From contig NZ_JACHJN010000015.1 in the NCBI RefSeq assembly GCF_014203665.1, positions 90,416-154,415 on the forward strand: a stretch of 64,000 nucleotides of DNA, in the 5' to 3' direction. The notes under the pieces are model-generated. The model was not told the origin of the DNA. It saw only the letters and a list, made by a program, of their open reading frames with translations, and did not search any database. The position numbers and the translations under genes are program-made. Origin of the DNA: Saccharothrix tamanrassetensis. GTDB taxonomy: Bacteria > Actinomycetota > Actinomycetes > Mycobacteriales > Pseudonocardiaceae. Below are positions 8,701 through 16,588 of this stretch, in pieces; the first letter of the stretch is position 1; every line of letters begins with the position of its first letter.

Positions 8701-10053
8701 AAGTTCCCCGGCTCGTACGGCGGCGTCATCCACGAGATGACCGAGGCGCGGGACGTGCGGATGGGGCAGCTCGGGCACAGCAACCAGGTGTCGCACCACA
8801 TCACCTACATGTACGACTACGCCGGGCAGCCGTGGAAGACGCAGGAGAAGGTCCGCGAGATCCTGTCCCGGCTCTACCTGGGCAGCGAGATCGGCCAGGG
8901 CTACCCCGGTGACGAGGACAACGGCGAGCAGTCGGCGTGGTACCTGTTCAGCGCCCTGGGCTTCTACCCGTTGCAGATGGGCAACCCCACCTACGCGATC
9001 GGTTCTCCGCTGTTCACCAGGATGACGGTGAACCTGGAGAACGGTCGCAAGCTCGTGGTGAACGCGCCGAAGAACAGCGCCCGCAACATCTACGTGCAGT
9101 CGTTGAAGGTCAACGGGAAGCAGTGGGACAAGGCCTACCTGCCGCACGCCGAGATCGCGCAGGGCGGCACGCTCGACTTCGAGATGGGCTCCACGCCGTC
9201 GAAGTGGGCCACGGGAGCGGACGCCGCGCCGCCGTCGCCGACCACCGGCACGGAACCGGCCAAGCCGCTGCGGGACGTGACCTCGTCGGCGACCGTCACC
9301 GGCTCGCGTGCGGTGACCTCGTTGCTGGACAACACTTCCCAGACGTCCGGCAGCGTGTCGTGGCTCCAGGTCGACCTGCCGGACAAGAAGGAGAAGGCGG
9401 AGTTCTACACGCTGACGTCCGGCAAGGACTCCGGCGACCCGGTTTCGTGGGTCCTGAAGGGTTCGTACGACGGGAAGAACTGGTCCACCGTGGATGAACG
9501 CTCCGGTGAGGTCTTCGCGTGGCGGCAGCAGACCAGGGCGTTCAAGATCCCGCAGGCCGGGCACTACCGGCACTACCGGCTGGAGTTCCCGTCCACGGCC
9601 ACGTTGGCCGAAGTCGAGTTGCTGGCGAAGCCGTTCGTCACGTGCACGACAACCATCACCGACGAGCACCGGGGGCCGTTACAGGTGCGCGGCGTTACGT
9701 GCGTGGACGGCGGCACGGTCACCGGCCCGGTGGTGGTGAACGCCGGCGCGTCGCTGTACGTCTTCGGCGGGAAGCTGCGAGGGCCTGTGTCGGCGTCCGG
9801 CGCGGCGGCGTTGGTGCTGGTGGACACCGAGGTCCGCGGTCCGGTCACGGTCACCGGCTCGACCGGTGAGGTGGCGGTCGAGCACTCGGCGGTCGGTCCG
9901 GTCGACCTGGTCGCCAACCGGGGCGGCACGGTGGTCGCGGCGAACACCGTGGGCGGGCCGCTGTCCTGCACGACCAGCGACCCGCCGCCGGTGGACAACG
10001 GATGGGCGAACGAGGTGCGTGGGCCGAAGATCGGCCAGTGCGCGAAGCTGTGA
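5794..10053 (+). CDS. Large secreted GH92 alpha-mannosidase with discoidin-like domains
   Basis: 1419 residues, longer than most GH92 enzymes. A signal peptide (residues 1-30, ending SSATAAPG) exports it. A first F5/8C (discoidin)-like domain spans ~75-220 (VKENLVDGNTASKWLAF), then a beta-sandwich (~225-390), the GH92 catalytic region (~395-1135), a second discoidin-like domain (~1155-1310), and a ~105-residue Gly/Val-rich tail of short repeats. GH92 hallmarks are HEMTEARDVRMGQ with Glu981, in the position of the catalytic acid, and GYPGDEDNGEQSAW with Asp1040-Asp1042, in the position of the base. GH92 enzymes are calcium-dependent inverting exo-alpha-mannosidases acting on mannans or N-glycans. 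The exact linkage cannot be told. Regulation probably comes from the divergent ROK gene. Confidence 0.92.
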   Translation: MGHLRRSLVVATTAAVVLSGVGGWSSATAAPGEPTVSETLFATSFEDGQPQPKWASTVETDANGTPKTSGVDGTDSTGIPGNVTDRVVDVAAGSEHAEAGEVKENLVDGNTASKWLAFAPTGWARFTFPEPVAVRRYALTSANDAPERDPKDWALRGSNDGSAWTTIDTRAGEAFASRFQTKLYDMPNTTEFRFYQLDITANHGDAGLMQLAEVQFSDGSTTPPARNMRTTVGRGAVGGYNAKAGAGFTGVKALRYQGTHVATGRGYSYNKVFEVDIPVTSSTELSYLIFPSFITDDLDYPSTFASVDLAFSDGTYLSGLGARDQHGFELSPGGQGAAKSLYTNQWNRVASVVGSVAAGKTIKRILVAYDNPEGPGAFNGWIDDITVRSAPVVVERARPTDHVLTTRGTNSSGSFSRGNNFPATAVPHGFNFWSPMTNAGSISWLYEYAKGNNRDNLPTLQAFTASHEPSPWMGDRQTFQVMPSTGTPTADRALRSLPFKHENETARAHYYGVEFENGMRAEIAPTDHAALFRFTFTEGTSNLVFDNVNNSGGLTLDPASGVVTGFSDVKSGLSTGATRLFVYGVVDRPVKASGRLTGAGRDDVAGYLQFDTSADKTVTLRIATSLIGVEQARRNLELEVSSSDTFESVRDRAQRAWDEILRVVEVEGATEDQLTTLYSNLYRLYLYPNSGFENVGTAAEPEYRYASPVQPAGPSTPTRTGAKVVDGKVYVNNGFWDTYRTTWPAYSLLTPSRAGELVDGFVQQYRDGGWISRWSSPGYANLMTGTSSDVAFADAFVKGVEGFDVKAAFDAAVKNATVAPPNAGVGRKGLDTSIFTGYTATATGEGMSWAIEGYVNDHGIANMAKALHEQTGQADYLAQYEYFANRAQNYVHLFDPNTKFFQGRKPDGSWRVPAAEYDPREWGHDYTETDGWNMAFSVPHDGQGLANLYGGREALAQKLDEFFATPETAKFPGSYGGVIHEMTEARDVRMGQLGHSNQVSHHITYMYDYAGQPWKTQEKVREILSRLYLGSEIGQGYPGDEDNGEQSAWYLFSALGFYPLQMGNPTYAIGSPLFTRMTVNLENGRKLVVNAPKNSARNIYVQSLKVNGKQWDKAYLPHAEIAQGGTLDFEMGSTPSKWATGADAAPPSPTTGTEPAKPLRDVTSSATVTGSRAVTSLLDNTSQTSGSVSWLQVDLPDKKEKAEFYTLTSGKDSGDPVSWVLKGSYDGKNWSTVDERSGEVFAWRQQTRAFKIPQAGHYRHYRLEFPSTATLAEVELLAKPFVTCTTTITDEHRGPLQVRGVTCVDGGTVTGPVVVNAGASLYVFGGKLRGPVSASGAAALVLVDTEVRGPVTVTGSTGEVAVEHSAVGPVDLVANRGGTVVAANTVGGPLSCTTSDPPPVDNGWANEVRGPKIGQCAKL

Positions 10054-10107
10054 CGACCGGCGCCGTGATTTCCAGCGCCGTGACGACCGGCGCTGTGACG
10101 ACCGGCG
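10048..10107 (+). repeat. Four 15-bp tandem repeats across the GH92 stop codon
   Basis: Four units of period 15 (consensus C-C/T-GTGACGACCGGCG) at 10048-10062, 10063-10077, 10078-10092 and 10093-10107. Units 1 and 4 are identical; unit 2 is diverged in the middle. The GH92 stop codon (10051-10053) lies in the first unit. Likely replication slippage in a GC-rich 3' end. Confidence 0.7.
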
Positions 10108-10132
10108 CGGCTGGGGCTCCGCTCGGGCCGCG

Positions 10133-10687
10133 CTACGCCTTCCGCCCGGTGAGGCCGAGCACGCGGTCGAGCATCGGCGCGTCGTCCGGGACGGGCACCT
10201 CGGGGCCGTAGAGGCCCAACTCCCGGCCCATCCCGGCACTGCCCAGCAGGTCGCGGTGCACGAACGCCAGCAGGTCCCCGTCCCACACCGGCCGCAGGCC
10301 GACGGCGGTGGCCAGGTCCCAGCCGTGGACCAGCACCTCGGTCACCGTCATGCCGCCGACCACCTCGGCGGGCAGCTCCTGCGGCGAGCCCACGCTCGTC
10401 ACGCCCGTCCAAGCCGCGGGTGCGCTCCACGCCGTTGCCGTGCGTTCGAGCTGCTCGGCCAGGCGCGGCTGCCAGCCGTCCAGGTCGACGTCCGCTTCCG
10501 CGCCGGCGGGCGTGAAGGGCGGCTCCTTGCGGGCGGCGGCTTCCAGGGCCGGGCCCCAGAACAGCAGGTGCCGGATCAGCCGGCGCACGTCGAACTCCGC
10601 GCACGGCGTCGGGGCGTCCAACTGGTCGGACCGGATGTCGTCGATGATGCCCAGGACGGGAGCCGCGGCCTGTTCAACCAAGTTCAT
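10133..10687 (-). CDS. DinB/maleylpyruvate isomerase-like (TIGR03086-type) protein
   Basis: 184 residues of the mycothiol-dependent metalloenzyme fold. Features are the N-terminal helix with AAAPVLGIIDDI, the segment TPCAEFDVRRLIRHLLFWG, where a family histidine (His57 region) would bind metal, and TVTEVLVHGWDLATAVG with the second metal-ligand HGWD motif. Family members use or modify mycothiol, but most members of this actinomycete branch have no known substrate. The start at ATG 10687 was preferred over an upstream in-frame codon because it matches the usual N-terminus and leaves a normal intergenic region to the divergent AraC gene. Confidence 0.8.
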   Translation of the reverse strand: MNLVEQAAAPVLGIIDDIRSDQLDAPTPCAEFDVRRLIRHLLFWGPALEAAARKEPPFTPAGAEADVDLDGWQPRLAEQLERTATAWSAPAAWTGVTSVGSPQELPAEVVGGMTVTEVLVHGWDLATAVGLRPVWDGDLLAFVHRDLLGSAGMGRELGLYGPEVPVPDDAPMLDRVLGLTGRKA

Positions 10688-10749
10688 GCCGGCACGGTAC
10701 GGGCCGGGCTCGTCGGGGGTATTGAACAAACGCGACATACCCTGACCTG

Positions 10750-11526
10750 GTGCGGGACGAGCGGGAACTGGACTGGCGGAGGCATCAGCGGCACGAGTTC
10801 CGGCTGCCCTCCGACGATCTCGCGCCCTACGTCGTCCGGTACTGGATCGTGGAGTGGTCCTACGAACGGCCGTACCGGCAGCTGATCGTGCCGTACCCGA
10901 ACGTGCACCTGGTCTTCCGCGACGGGCAGGCGTCGGTCAGCGGGGTGGCGAGCCGGCACGCGTTCCGGGAACTCGACGGCGACGGTCGGGTGCTCGGCGT
11001 GATGTTCCGCCCGGGCCGCTTCCGGGCGTTCCTGGGTGCGCCGGTCCGGTCGCTGACGGACCGGACCGTGCCGTCGGCGTTCCCCGACCTGCCCGGTGCG
11101 GTGGACGTGCCGGCGGTGGAGGCGATGCTGCGATCGTGCCTACCGGCGGACCCGGACCCGGCGGCCGAACTCGCGGCCGGGATCGTGGAGACGATCATCG
11201 CCCGGCCGGAGATCACCAGGGTGTCCGTGCTGGCCGAGGAGACCGGGCGCAGCCCGCGGCAGTTGCAGCGGCTGTTCGCCGAGCACGTCGGCGTCGGCCC
11301 GAAGTGGGTCATCCGGCGCTACCGGCTGCACGAGGTGACCGAGCGGATGGCGGCCGGCGGGCGGATCGACTGGGCGGCGCTCGCGGCCGGCCTCGGCTAC
11401 GCCGACCAGGCGCACTTCGTCCGCGACTTCACCGCGATGTTCGGCGAGACCCCGACCGGCTACGCGGCCCGGTATCACCAGGAGATCTCCCGGCACCGCT
11501 TGGCGGAATCGCCGGGCTCGACCTGA
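10750..11526 (+). CDS. AraC-family regulator with DUF6597-like N-terminal domain
   Basis: 258 residues. Residues ~15-125 form a sensor-like domain (YVVRYWIVEWSYERPYRQLI; VLGVMFRPGRFRAFLGAPV) typical of actinomycete AraC proteins with a DUF6597 N-terminus. Residues ~150-250 carry the two AraC helix-turn-helices (VSVLAEETGRSPRQLQRLF; IDWAALAAGLGYADQAHFVR, then the DFTAMFGETPTGY signature). It starts at GTG 10750 and is divergent from the TIGR03086 gene, a likely target. Its 3' end overlaps the convergent CDF transporter gene by 52 bases. Confidence 0.9.
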   Translation: MRDERELDWRRHQRHEFRLPSDDLAPYVVRYWIVEWSYERPYRQLIVPYPNVHLVFRDGQASVSGVASRHAFRELDGDGRVLGVMFRPGRFRAFLGAPVRSLTDRTVPSAFPDLPGAVDVPAVEAMLRSCLPADPDPAAELAAGIVETIIARPEITRVSVLAEETGRSPRQLQRLFAEHVGVGPKWVIRRYRLHEVTERMAAGGRIDWAALAAGLGYADQAHFVRDFTAMFGETPTGYAARYHQEISRHRLAESPGST

Positions 11527-12383
11527 AGCGTGGCGTGCTCGATGTGGTACCGGTCGGCGAGCAGCGTCTGCGCCGCCTCCAGCACCACGACCGGGTCGGC
11601 GTCCGCGTGGGTGGTGAGGTGCGCCGAGGCGACCTCCATGCCCGACGTCAGCGTCCACACGTGCAGGTCGTGCGCCTCCTCCACGCCGTCCAGCCGGCCG
11701 AGTTCGGCCTGCATCGCGTCGATGTCGAGCCGCTCCGGGGCGTGCTGGAACAGGATCCGCAACGCGCCCGCGGCGAGCTTCCACGTGCGCGGCAGCACCC
11801 ACAGGCCGATCGCGACACCCATGACCGGGTCGGCGTAGCGCCAGCCGAAGACCAGCGTCACCGCGCCGCTGACGAGCACGCCGACCGAGCCGATGAGGTC
11901 GGCCAGCACCTCCAGGTACGCGCCGCGCACGTTGATGCTGTCCTTCGCGCCCTCGCGGAGCATCAGGAACGAGGCGACGTTCGCCACCAGCCCGGCGGCG
12001 GCGGCCAGCACGACCGGCAGGCCGGGCACCTCGGGCGGGTTGCCGAACCGCCCGAAGGCCTCGAACACCACGTACCCGGCCACGCCGAACAGCAGCACGG
12101 CGTTGGCCAGCGCGGCGAGCACCTCGGCCCGGTACAGGCCGAACGTGCGGCTGCCCTGGAACGAGGCGCGGCGGGCCAGCAGGATCGCGGTGAGGGCCAT
12201 GCCCACGCCCAGGACGTCGGTGAGCATGTGGGCGGCGTCGGAGATGAGCGCAAGCGATTGCGTCGCGAAGCCGACCGCGAACTCGAGGACCATGAAGGCC
12301 GCCCCGATGCCGAACGCGATCCACAACTTGCCGAGGTGCTTCGCGCTCCCCGAGGAGACCCCGTGGCCGTGACCGTGACCCAT
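11475..12383 (-). CDS. Cation diffusion facilitator (CzcD-type zinc/divalent metal exporter)
   Basis: 302 residues with six membrane segments and a cytoplasmic C-terminal domain (~215-295; VEEAHDLHVWTLTSGMEVASAHL). The His-rich start MGHGHGHG resembles metal-delivery leaders of CDF proteins. TM2 carries SDAAHMLTDV (HxxxD half-site). TM5 carries YLEVLADLIGS, where Glu stands in place of the usual His, giving an ExxxD half-site seen in some actinomycete members. That may change the Zn/Cd/Co preference. Role: proton-coupled metal efflux. The start at 12383 sits just beside a palindrome. Its end overlaps the AraC gene. Confidence 0.92.
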   Translation of the reverse strand: MGHGHGHGVSSGSAKHLGKLWIAFGIGAAFMVLEFAVGFATQSLALISDAAHMLTDVLGVGMALTAILLARRASFQGSRTFGLYRAEVLAALANAVLLFGVAGYVVFEAFGRFGNPPEVPGLPVVLAAAAGLVANVASFLMLREGAKDSINVRGAYLEVLADLIGSVGVLVSGAVTLVFGWRYADPVMGVAIGLWVLPRTWKLAAGALRILFQHAPERLDIDAMQAELGRLDGVEEAHDLHVWTLTSGMEVASAHLTTHADADPVVVLEAAQTLLADRYHIEHATLQVEPGDSAKRCREISW

Positions 12384-12401
12384 AGGGGAAACATATAGTC
12401 A

Positions 12402-12411
12402 CATGCGCATG
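12402..12411. promoter_or_regulatory. Short palindrome upstream of the CDF exporter
   Basis: CATGCGCATG, a 10-bp perfect palindrome inside the more AT-rich stretch 12388-12415 (ATATAGTCACATGCGCATGA), immediately upstream of the CDF start. The position fits a metal-responsive repressor site overlapping the promoter. No ArsR or MerR gene is adjacent, so the regulator is unknown. Confidence 0.35.
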
Positions 12412-12425
12412 AGTGCAACCGGCCG

Positions 12426-14015
12426 TTAGACGGGGTTGACCACCCGTCCCAGCGCACGGACGAGGCGAGGTGAGACCCGGTTCGCGAAGCGCACGAACTT
12501 GGCCTCCGCGGTCACCGGCACGATCGTCCTGTTGCGTTGTACCGCCCGCAACACCTGGTCGGCCACCCTCTCCGGTCGGAAACCACGCAGTCGATAAGCC
12601 TTGCCGGCCTTCTGCCGCTTCGCAACCTGTTCTGCGTCACCCGTTCCGGCGAACCGCGTGGTCGCTGTGATGTTCGTGTCCACCACACCCGGACAGATCG
12701 CGCTGACCCCGACGCCGTGCGGCCGGAGTTCGGCGGCGAGGCACTGGGCGAGCATCAGGACGGCGGCCTTCGTGGTCGAGTAGGCGGGCAGCGCGGGCGT
12801 GGGGAAGAACCCGGCCATCGAGGCGGTCACGACCAGGTGGCCGCCCTGGGCGCGTTCGACCAGCAGGGGAGCGAACGCCCGAAGCGTGTGCACGACCCCC
12901 CAGAGGTTGACGTCCACCACCCTGCGCCAGTCCTCCTCCGAGGTCTGGAGGAACGGGCCGGCCAGCCCGACCCCGGCGTTGGCGACCACCACGTCCGGCA
13001 CGCCGTGCCGCTGCTTGATCCGTCGGGCGAGCTCGTGCGTGGCCGCGCTGTCCGTCACGTCGAGCCCGTACGCGTGCCCCCGTGCCTCTGCTGCGGTCTT
13101 CTCGGCGGTGTCGAGATCGATGTCCACCGCGATGACCTCGGCTCCCTCCCGCGCGAACCGCAACGCGGTCGCCCTCCCGATGCCGCTGCCCGCCCCCGTG
13201 ACGACGACAAGCTGCCGGCGGGCCTTGCCGTCGATGAAGTCCTCAACCATCCGTGCGACCTGCTCGGGGTGGGTTCGCGGAGCCCAGTGCCCGGCGAACA
13301 GCGGGCGGCGCGTGAGGTCCGCCGTCCACGGCTCGGCGGCCTCCAGGTGCTTCTCCGACACGTACGGGTCGTTCTGCAAGGCGATCTGCTGCACCCGGAC
13401 CGCGACCCGACGAGGCGCCCCACCGTGTCCGATGTTCGCCCGGTACAGCTCCAGCCCGTTCACCAGCTCCCGGTGGCCGGCGTTCAGCCGCCGCCGGACC
13501 CAAGGCATCCGCCACACCAGCTCGGGCACCACCGGAACCTTGAACCCGGCGATGTACCAGGACTTCCACACCAGCCCCAACACCGCGGCCGGGTTGTGCC
13601 GATGCCGCCGCACCCAGTCGCCGACATGACCGAGGTCGGGCCCGGAGATGCTGGTGAAGGACAGGAACGCCTCAGGGTGCCGGGCAACGGCCTGCCACCC
13701 GATGACAGATCCCCAGTCATGCCCGACCAGGTGAACCGGCCCCCGATCCCCGACCACCCGCAACAGGTCCCCGACCAACGCCCCCATCCGGTACCCACTG
13801 CGCTCCGCGGGCCGCCCGGACCCACCGGCTCCCCGAACGTCGAACCGAACAACCCGGAACCGCCCCCGAAGCGCCCGAACCACCCCGTCCCACACCCGGA
13901 GGTCGTCCGGGAAGCCATGCGCCAACACCACCGCAGGCGCCCCCTCCACCCCCTCCTCCCAAACCCGAACCCGCAGCTCACCAACCTCGACGAAACGCTC
14001 ACGCGCCGGATCCAT
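12426..14015 (-). CDS. EphD-like fusion: alpha/beta hydrolase (epoxide hydrolase type) plus short-chain dehydrogenase
   Basis: 529 residues in two domains. Residues ~8-265 are an alpha/beta hydrolase with the HGFPDD oxyanion-hole motif (His33) and VGHDWGS, whose nucleophile is Asp100 as in epoxide hydrolases rather than Ser. Residues ~268-529 are a classical SDR with TGAGSGIG cofactor loop, NAG (VVANAGVGLAG), a catalytic Ser (VTASMAG) and YSTTK. The architecture equals mycobacterial EphD (Rv2214c), implicated in lipid/mycolic-acid epoxide metabolism. Substrate here is unknown. It starts at ATG 14015, head-to-head with the tRNA-Arg. Confidence 0.9.
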   Translation of the reverse strand: MDPARERFVEVGELRVRVWEEGVEGAPAVVLAHGFPDDLRVWDGVVRALRGRFRVVRFDVRGAGGSGRPAERSGYRMGALVGDLLRVVGDRGPVHLVGHDWGSVIGWQAVARHPEAFLSFTSISGPDLGHVGDWVRRHRHNPAAVLGLVWKSWYIAGFKVPVVPELVWRMPWVRRRLNAGHRELVNGLELYRANIGHGGAPRRVAVRVQQIALQNDPYVSEKHLEAAEPWTADLTRRPLFAGHWAPRTHPEQVARMVEDFIDGKARRQLVVVTGAGSGIGRATALRFAREGAEVIAVDIDLDTAEKTAAEARGHAYGLDVTDSAATHELARRIKQRHGVPDVVVANAGVGLAGPFLQTSEEDWRRVVDVNLWGVVHTLRAFAPLLVERAQGGHLVVTASMAGFFPTPALPAYSTTKAAVLMLAQCLAAELRPHGVGVSAICPGVVDTNITATTRFAGTGDAEQVAKRQKAGKAYRLRGFRPERVADQVLRAVQRNRTIVPVTAEAKFVRFANRVSPRLVRALGRVVNPV

Positions 14016-14080
14016 GATCCGGAGGGTAGGGGGTGCGAACCCCCTCGCCCACCCCTGCTAAGCTTCTTCCCGTAGCTGCG

Positions 14081-14155
14081 GCCCCCGTAGCTCAGGGGAT
14101 AGAGCACCGCCCTCCGGAGGCGGGTGCGCAGGTTCGAATCCTGCCGGGGGCACCA
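14081..14155 (+). tRNA. tRNA-Arg (anticodon CCG)
   Basis: Full cloverleaf by eye: acceptor GCCCCCG paired with CGGGGGC (14145-14151), discriminator A, encoded CCA (14153-14155); D-stem GCUC/GAGC; anticodon stem CCGCC/GGCGG around loop CUCCGGA, anticodon CCG; T-arm GCAGG-UUCGAAU-CCUGC. tRNA genes are common integration sites, and an integrase fragment follows about 95 bases downstream. Confidence 0.95.
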
Positions 14156-14193
14156 CCTCTTGACCTGGCGTTCGAGGATTCGAGCGCCTCCCA

Positions 14194-14233
14194 TGAAACC
14201 CGCGCCGTGACATCACACATGACGCGGGTTTCA
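14194..14233 (+). terminator. Hairpin terminator downstream of tRNA-Arg
   Basis: Perfect 11-bp inverted repeat TGAAACCCGCG (14194-14204) / CGCGGGTTTCA (14223-14233) with an 18-nt loop, in the right place to end the tRNA transcript. It lies just before the integrase remnant. Confidence 0.6.
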
Positions 14234-14249
14234 GCTTATCGTCCTCCTC

Positions 14250-14595
14250 ATGGCTCGTCCGGACGGCGCAACGCGCAGGGAGCGCGGCAGCATCGACTCG
14301 CTGCCGAGTGGCGCTGTGCGCGTTCGTGTGTATGCCGGTCTGGACGTGATCACCAAGCGCCGCCACTACCTCGTCGAGGTCGTCCCGGCGGGCCCGGACG
14401 CCGAGCGCCTCGCCCAGGAGGCCCGCGACCGCTTCCTCCGCGAGATCGACGAACGCTCCCATCCCCGCACCAACGCCACGGTCGGCTTCATGGTCGCCGC
14501 CCACATCACCGCAGCCCGGTTGGAGCGCACCACCCGCGAGACCTATGACGGCTATGCCCGCAAGCACATCTACCCGATCATCCGCCCCTGGCGGT
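14250..14595 (+). pseudogene. Truncated tyrosine recombinase (phage-type integrase), N-terminal part only
   Basis: The ATG at 14250 begins a typical actinomycete integrase N-terminus: arm-binding region (RGSIDSLPSGAVRVRVYAGLD, then TKRRHYLVEVVPAGPDAERLAQEA) followed by the start of the SAM-like core-binding domain (TRETYDGYARKHIYPII). Homology stops at ~14590. The frame then reads unrelated Arg/Pro residues to a stop at 14636, and the whole catalytic domain (R...HxxR...Y) is absent. Lying directly downstream of tRNA-Arg, it marks the site of a former integrative element. Inactive. Confidence 0.8.
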
Positions 14596-14636
14596 CAAGA
14601 ACGGCTGGACATTGCACGGCACCACCTGGGCGGTGA

Positions 14637-15440
14637 ACTGCCTGGCGCGAGGGATCCCACGCCGAGCGTGCACTCCGCCAGCGTCAACGCACCTGTCACC
14701 GCGAGCACGGCGGGCTGCGGCAGACTGGCCAGCCCGTCGAGGGCGTCGGTCACGAAGGTCATGAGTTCTCTTCGGCAGCAACATCAATTGTGCAGAAGGC
14801 TCACCGGAACCGCCACACCTCGCACATCGGCCCGTGGGGATGAACTGGCAGTACACCTCTGGGTAAGGGTGAACCCGACTCGCGGACGACTTCCCGGCAG
14901 GGCGGCCCTGTGTCGCAGCCGATCGGCCGCTTGCAACGGCTTGCAGCGCACCATCCTCGTGACGCGGCTGCTGATGGGGCAGACGTTGGTGCGTTCGGAA
15001 CCGATGATCGCGCCTCGCGCTGCCCGACGCCGGATCGCACGCCTCGACCTGGTTCTTGATCCCACCGTGCGCTACATCGGCCTGGGGCGTGCCCGTACCG
15101 AGCCTTCCCGGCCGCCCCGACGACGACTTCGGGAAGAGCGCGCGCGAATATCGGCACTGGTGGATTGTGCGGGCGCTGGCGCAACCAGTACTGCCCCAGC
15201 CGAAACGACCACCGCCCCATCTCGATCGACCCGTACTTCGCCGGTCCGGAGGACAAGCCGTTGCTGGGCGGCGGGCGCGTGAACGTCCTGCGCCGATCAC
15301 ACCACTCCCTCCGCTCGACCACCGACCTCAAAGTTCGCGCCGACGTGCGGTTGACCGCGTCGGAGAGCGGGTCTTCGTGCGGGGCACGGTGCTCCCGCTG
15401 TGACGGGTCAGCAGCGTTGTGACGTCGTCGGGGCCGCCGC
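14637..15440. other. About 800 bp without a supportable gene (scar of the integrated element)
   Basis: Codon bias is weak in all frames. Two short plus-strand stretches in different frames (15110-15170, DDDFGKSAREYRHWWI, and 15165-15290, NQYCPSRNDHRPISIDPYF) might be pieces of one frameshifted gene, but I do not recognise it. No RNA gene or transposon end was found. Confidence 0.5.
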
Positions 15441-15490
15441 TTGACATCATTTGTAATACAAACCATACTGGGTTTAGTTGGTAATGCAAA
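15441..15490 (+). promoter_or_regulatory. Promoter with palindromic operator for the AttH/CrtC-like gene
   Basis: TTGACA (-35, 15441-15446), 17-nt spacer, CATACT (-10, 15464-15469). Inside the spacer is the perfect palindrome TTTGT-AAT-ACAAA (15450-15462). A second related half-copy, TTGGTAATGCAAA, lies at 15478-15490, near the expected transcription start. This is unusually AT-rich for the window and reads as a repressor-controlled promoter; TetR or MarR type is inferred. The only nearby regulator is the broken TetR at 16782-17201. Confidence 0.7.
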
Positions 15491-15517
15491 GTATCGCTAC
15501 GTGCCCGGAAGGTCCCC

Positions 15518-16588
15518 ATGCGACGAAGTATCGGAACCAAACTGGCCGCTGCCGCGGCCCTGGCAGCCATGCTGGGTTCGACGGTCAGCTCACCTCTGGC
15601 AGGAGCCGACGACAGGAACCCCGCACCCGCGGGGACGGTTGCCGCCGGCGGGATCCCGGCACTGGTGGATCCGGCCGCGGATCTCGGCGCCAAGACGCCG
15701 GGTCCGGAGGACGACTGGGCCGACTCGATCTACTTCACCAGTCGAGTGAACTCCGGGGGTCACGACATAGGTCTGCTGGTGCACACCGTGCGCATCCCGA
15801 AGGGGCCGGGCAACCTGCTGCTGTTCTCCGTCCACGACGCGACCACCGGCTGGTACAAGAGCCACGCCACCAGGGTCGACGCGAGCGACTACGCCTGGAG
15901 CACGACGGGCCTCGACATCACGGCGCCCGGTCTGAAGTGGACGGGGAACGCACAGCGGATGTCCGTCTCCCTCGACGTGCCGTGGGGCTCCCTTGATGTC
16001 GTGCTTCAAGCGCGCGGACCGGCCCTGAACTACGGCGGCACCGGAGCGTTCTCCCTCTTCGGCCAGACCAACTACGAGTTCGCCCTTCCCGACCTGCGGA
16101 CGACCGGCACCCTCACCCTCGACGGGCGCCCCCGGCAGATCACCGGCCAGTCCTGGCTGGACCGTCAGTGGGGACCGACCGACGGGGCACCGGGCAATCA
16201 CTGGAGCTGGATGAACCTCAACATGCCCAACGGTGATGCGGTGGCCGTCTGGGACGCCGTCCGAGCCGACGGTGAGACGCACACCTGGGCAACGGTTTTG
16301 CGCAAGGACGGCTCCTACGAGGTGGCATCCGTCGTGCCGCTCGCTGACGACGCGGGTGAGTACTGGACCAGCCCCACGACCGGACAGAGGTACCCGACCC
16401 GGTGGATCGTCAACATCCCGGCGCTGAAGACCCGTCTCACGGTGCGAGTCACCGGCAACCCGGGGCAGGAGATCATCCTCGGCGGCAACGGGCGTCTGGA
16501 AGCCACCGCCGCGTTCGAAGGCACCTACCACGGCGCCAAGGTCACCGGTAGGAACTTCGTCGAAATGTTCGGCGACTGGCACTCCTGA
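15518..16588 (+). CDS. Secreted AttH/CrtC-like lipocalin-domain protein
   Basis: 356 residues. A signal peptide (RRSIGTKLAAAAALAAMLGS, cleavage near SSPLAGADD) exports it. The mature part has the two-lobed beta-barrel family shared by AttH and hydroxyneurosporene synthase (CrtC): WADSIYFTSRVNSGGHDIGLLVHTV near the N-terminus, YYGG-type GPALNYGGTGAFSLFGQTNYEFALP in the middle, and the family hallmark TGQSWLDRQWG followed by HWSWMNLNMPNGDAVAVWD. CrtC members hydrate carotenoids, but most secreted actinomycete members are uncharacterised, so the substrate is unknown. The ATG at 15518 follows GGAAGG. It is intact although surrounded by gene fragments, and carries its own operator-bearing promoter. 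Confidence 0.85.
   Translation: MRRSIGTKLAAAAALAAMLGSTVSSPLAGADDRNPAPAGTVAAGGIPALVDPAADLGAKTPGPEDDWADSIYFTSRVNSGGHDIGLLVHTVRIPKGPGNLLLFSVHDATTGWYKSHATRVDASDYAWSTTGLDITAPGLKWTGNAQRMSVSLDVPWGSLDVVLQARGPALNYGGTGAFSLFGQTNYEFALPDLRTTGTLTLDGRPRQITGQSWLDRQWGPTDGAPGNHWSWMNLNMPNGDAVAVWDAVRADGETHTWATVLRKDGSYEVASVVPLADDAGEYWTSPTTGQRYPTRWIVNIPALKTRLTVRVTGNPGQEIILGGNGRLEATAAFEGTYHGAKVTGRNFVEMFGDWHS

Noticed and set aside
5812..9669. 1285-codon open frame on the minus strand
   Set aside because: It is antisense to the GH92 gene and has no domain motif; long antisense frames are expected in DNA this GC-rich.
10048..10107. Tandem 15-mers considered as CRISPR or an operator array
   Set aside because: Units are directly adjacent without spacers and cross a stop codon; slippage explains them.
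14545..15282. 245-codon plus-strand frame
   Set aside because: Composition is that of random GC-rich DNA; it begins inside the integrase remnant in another frame.
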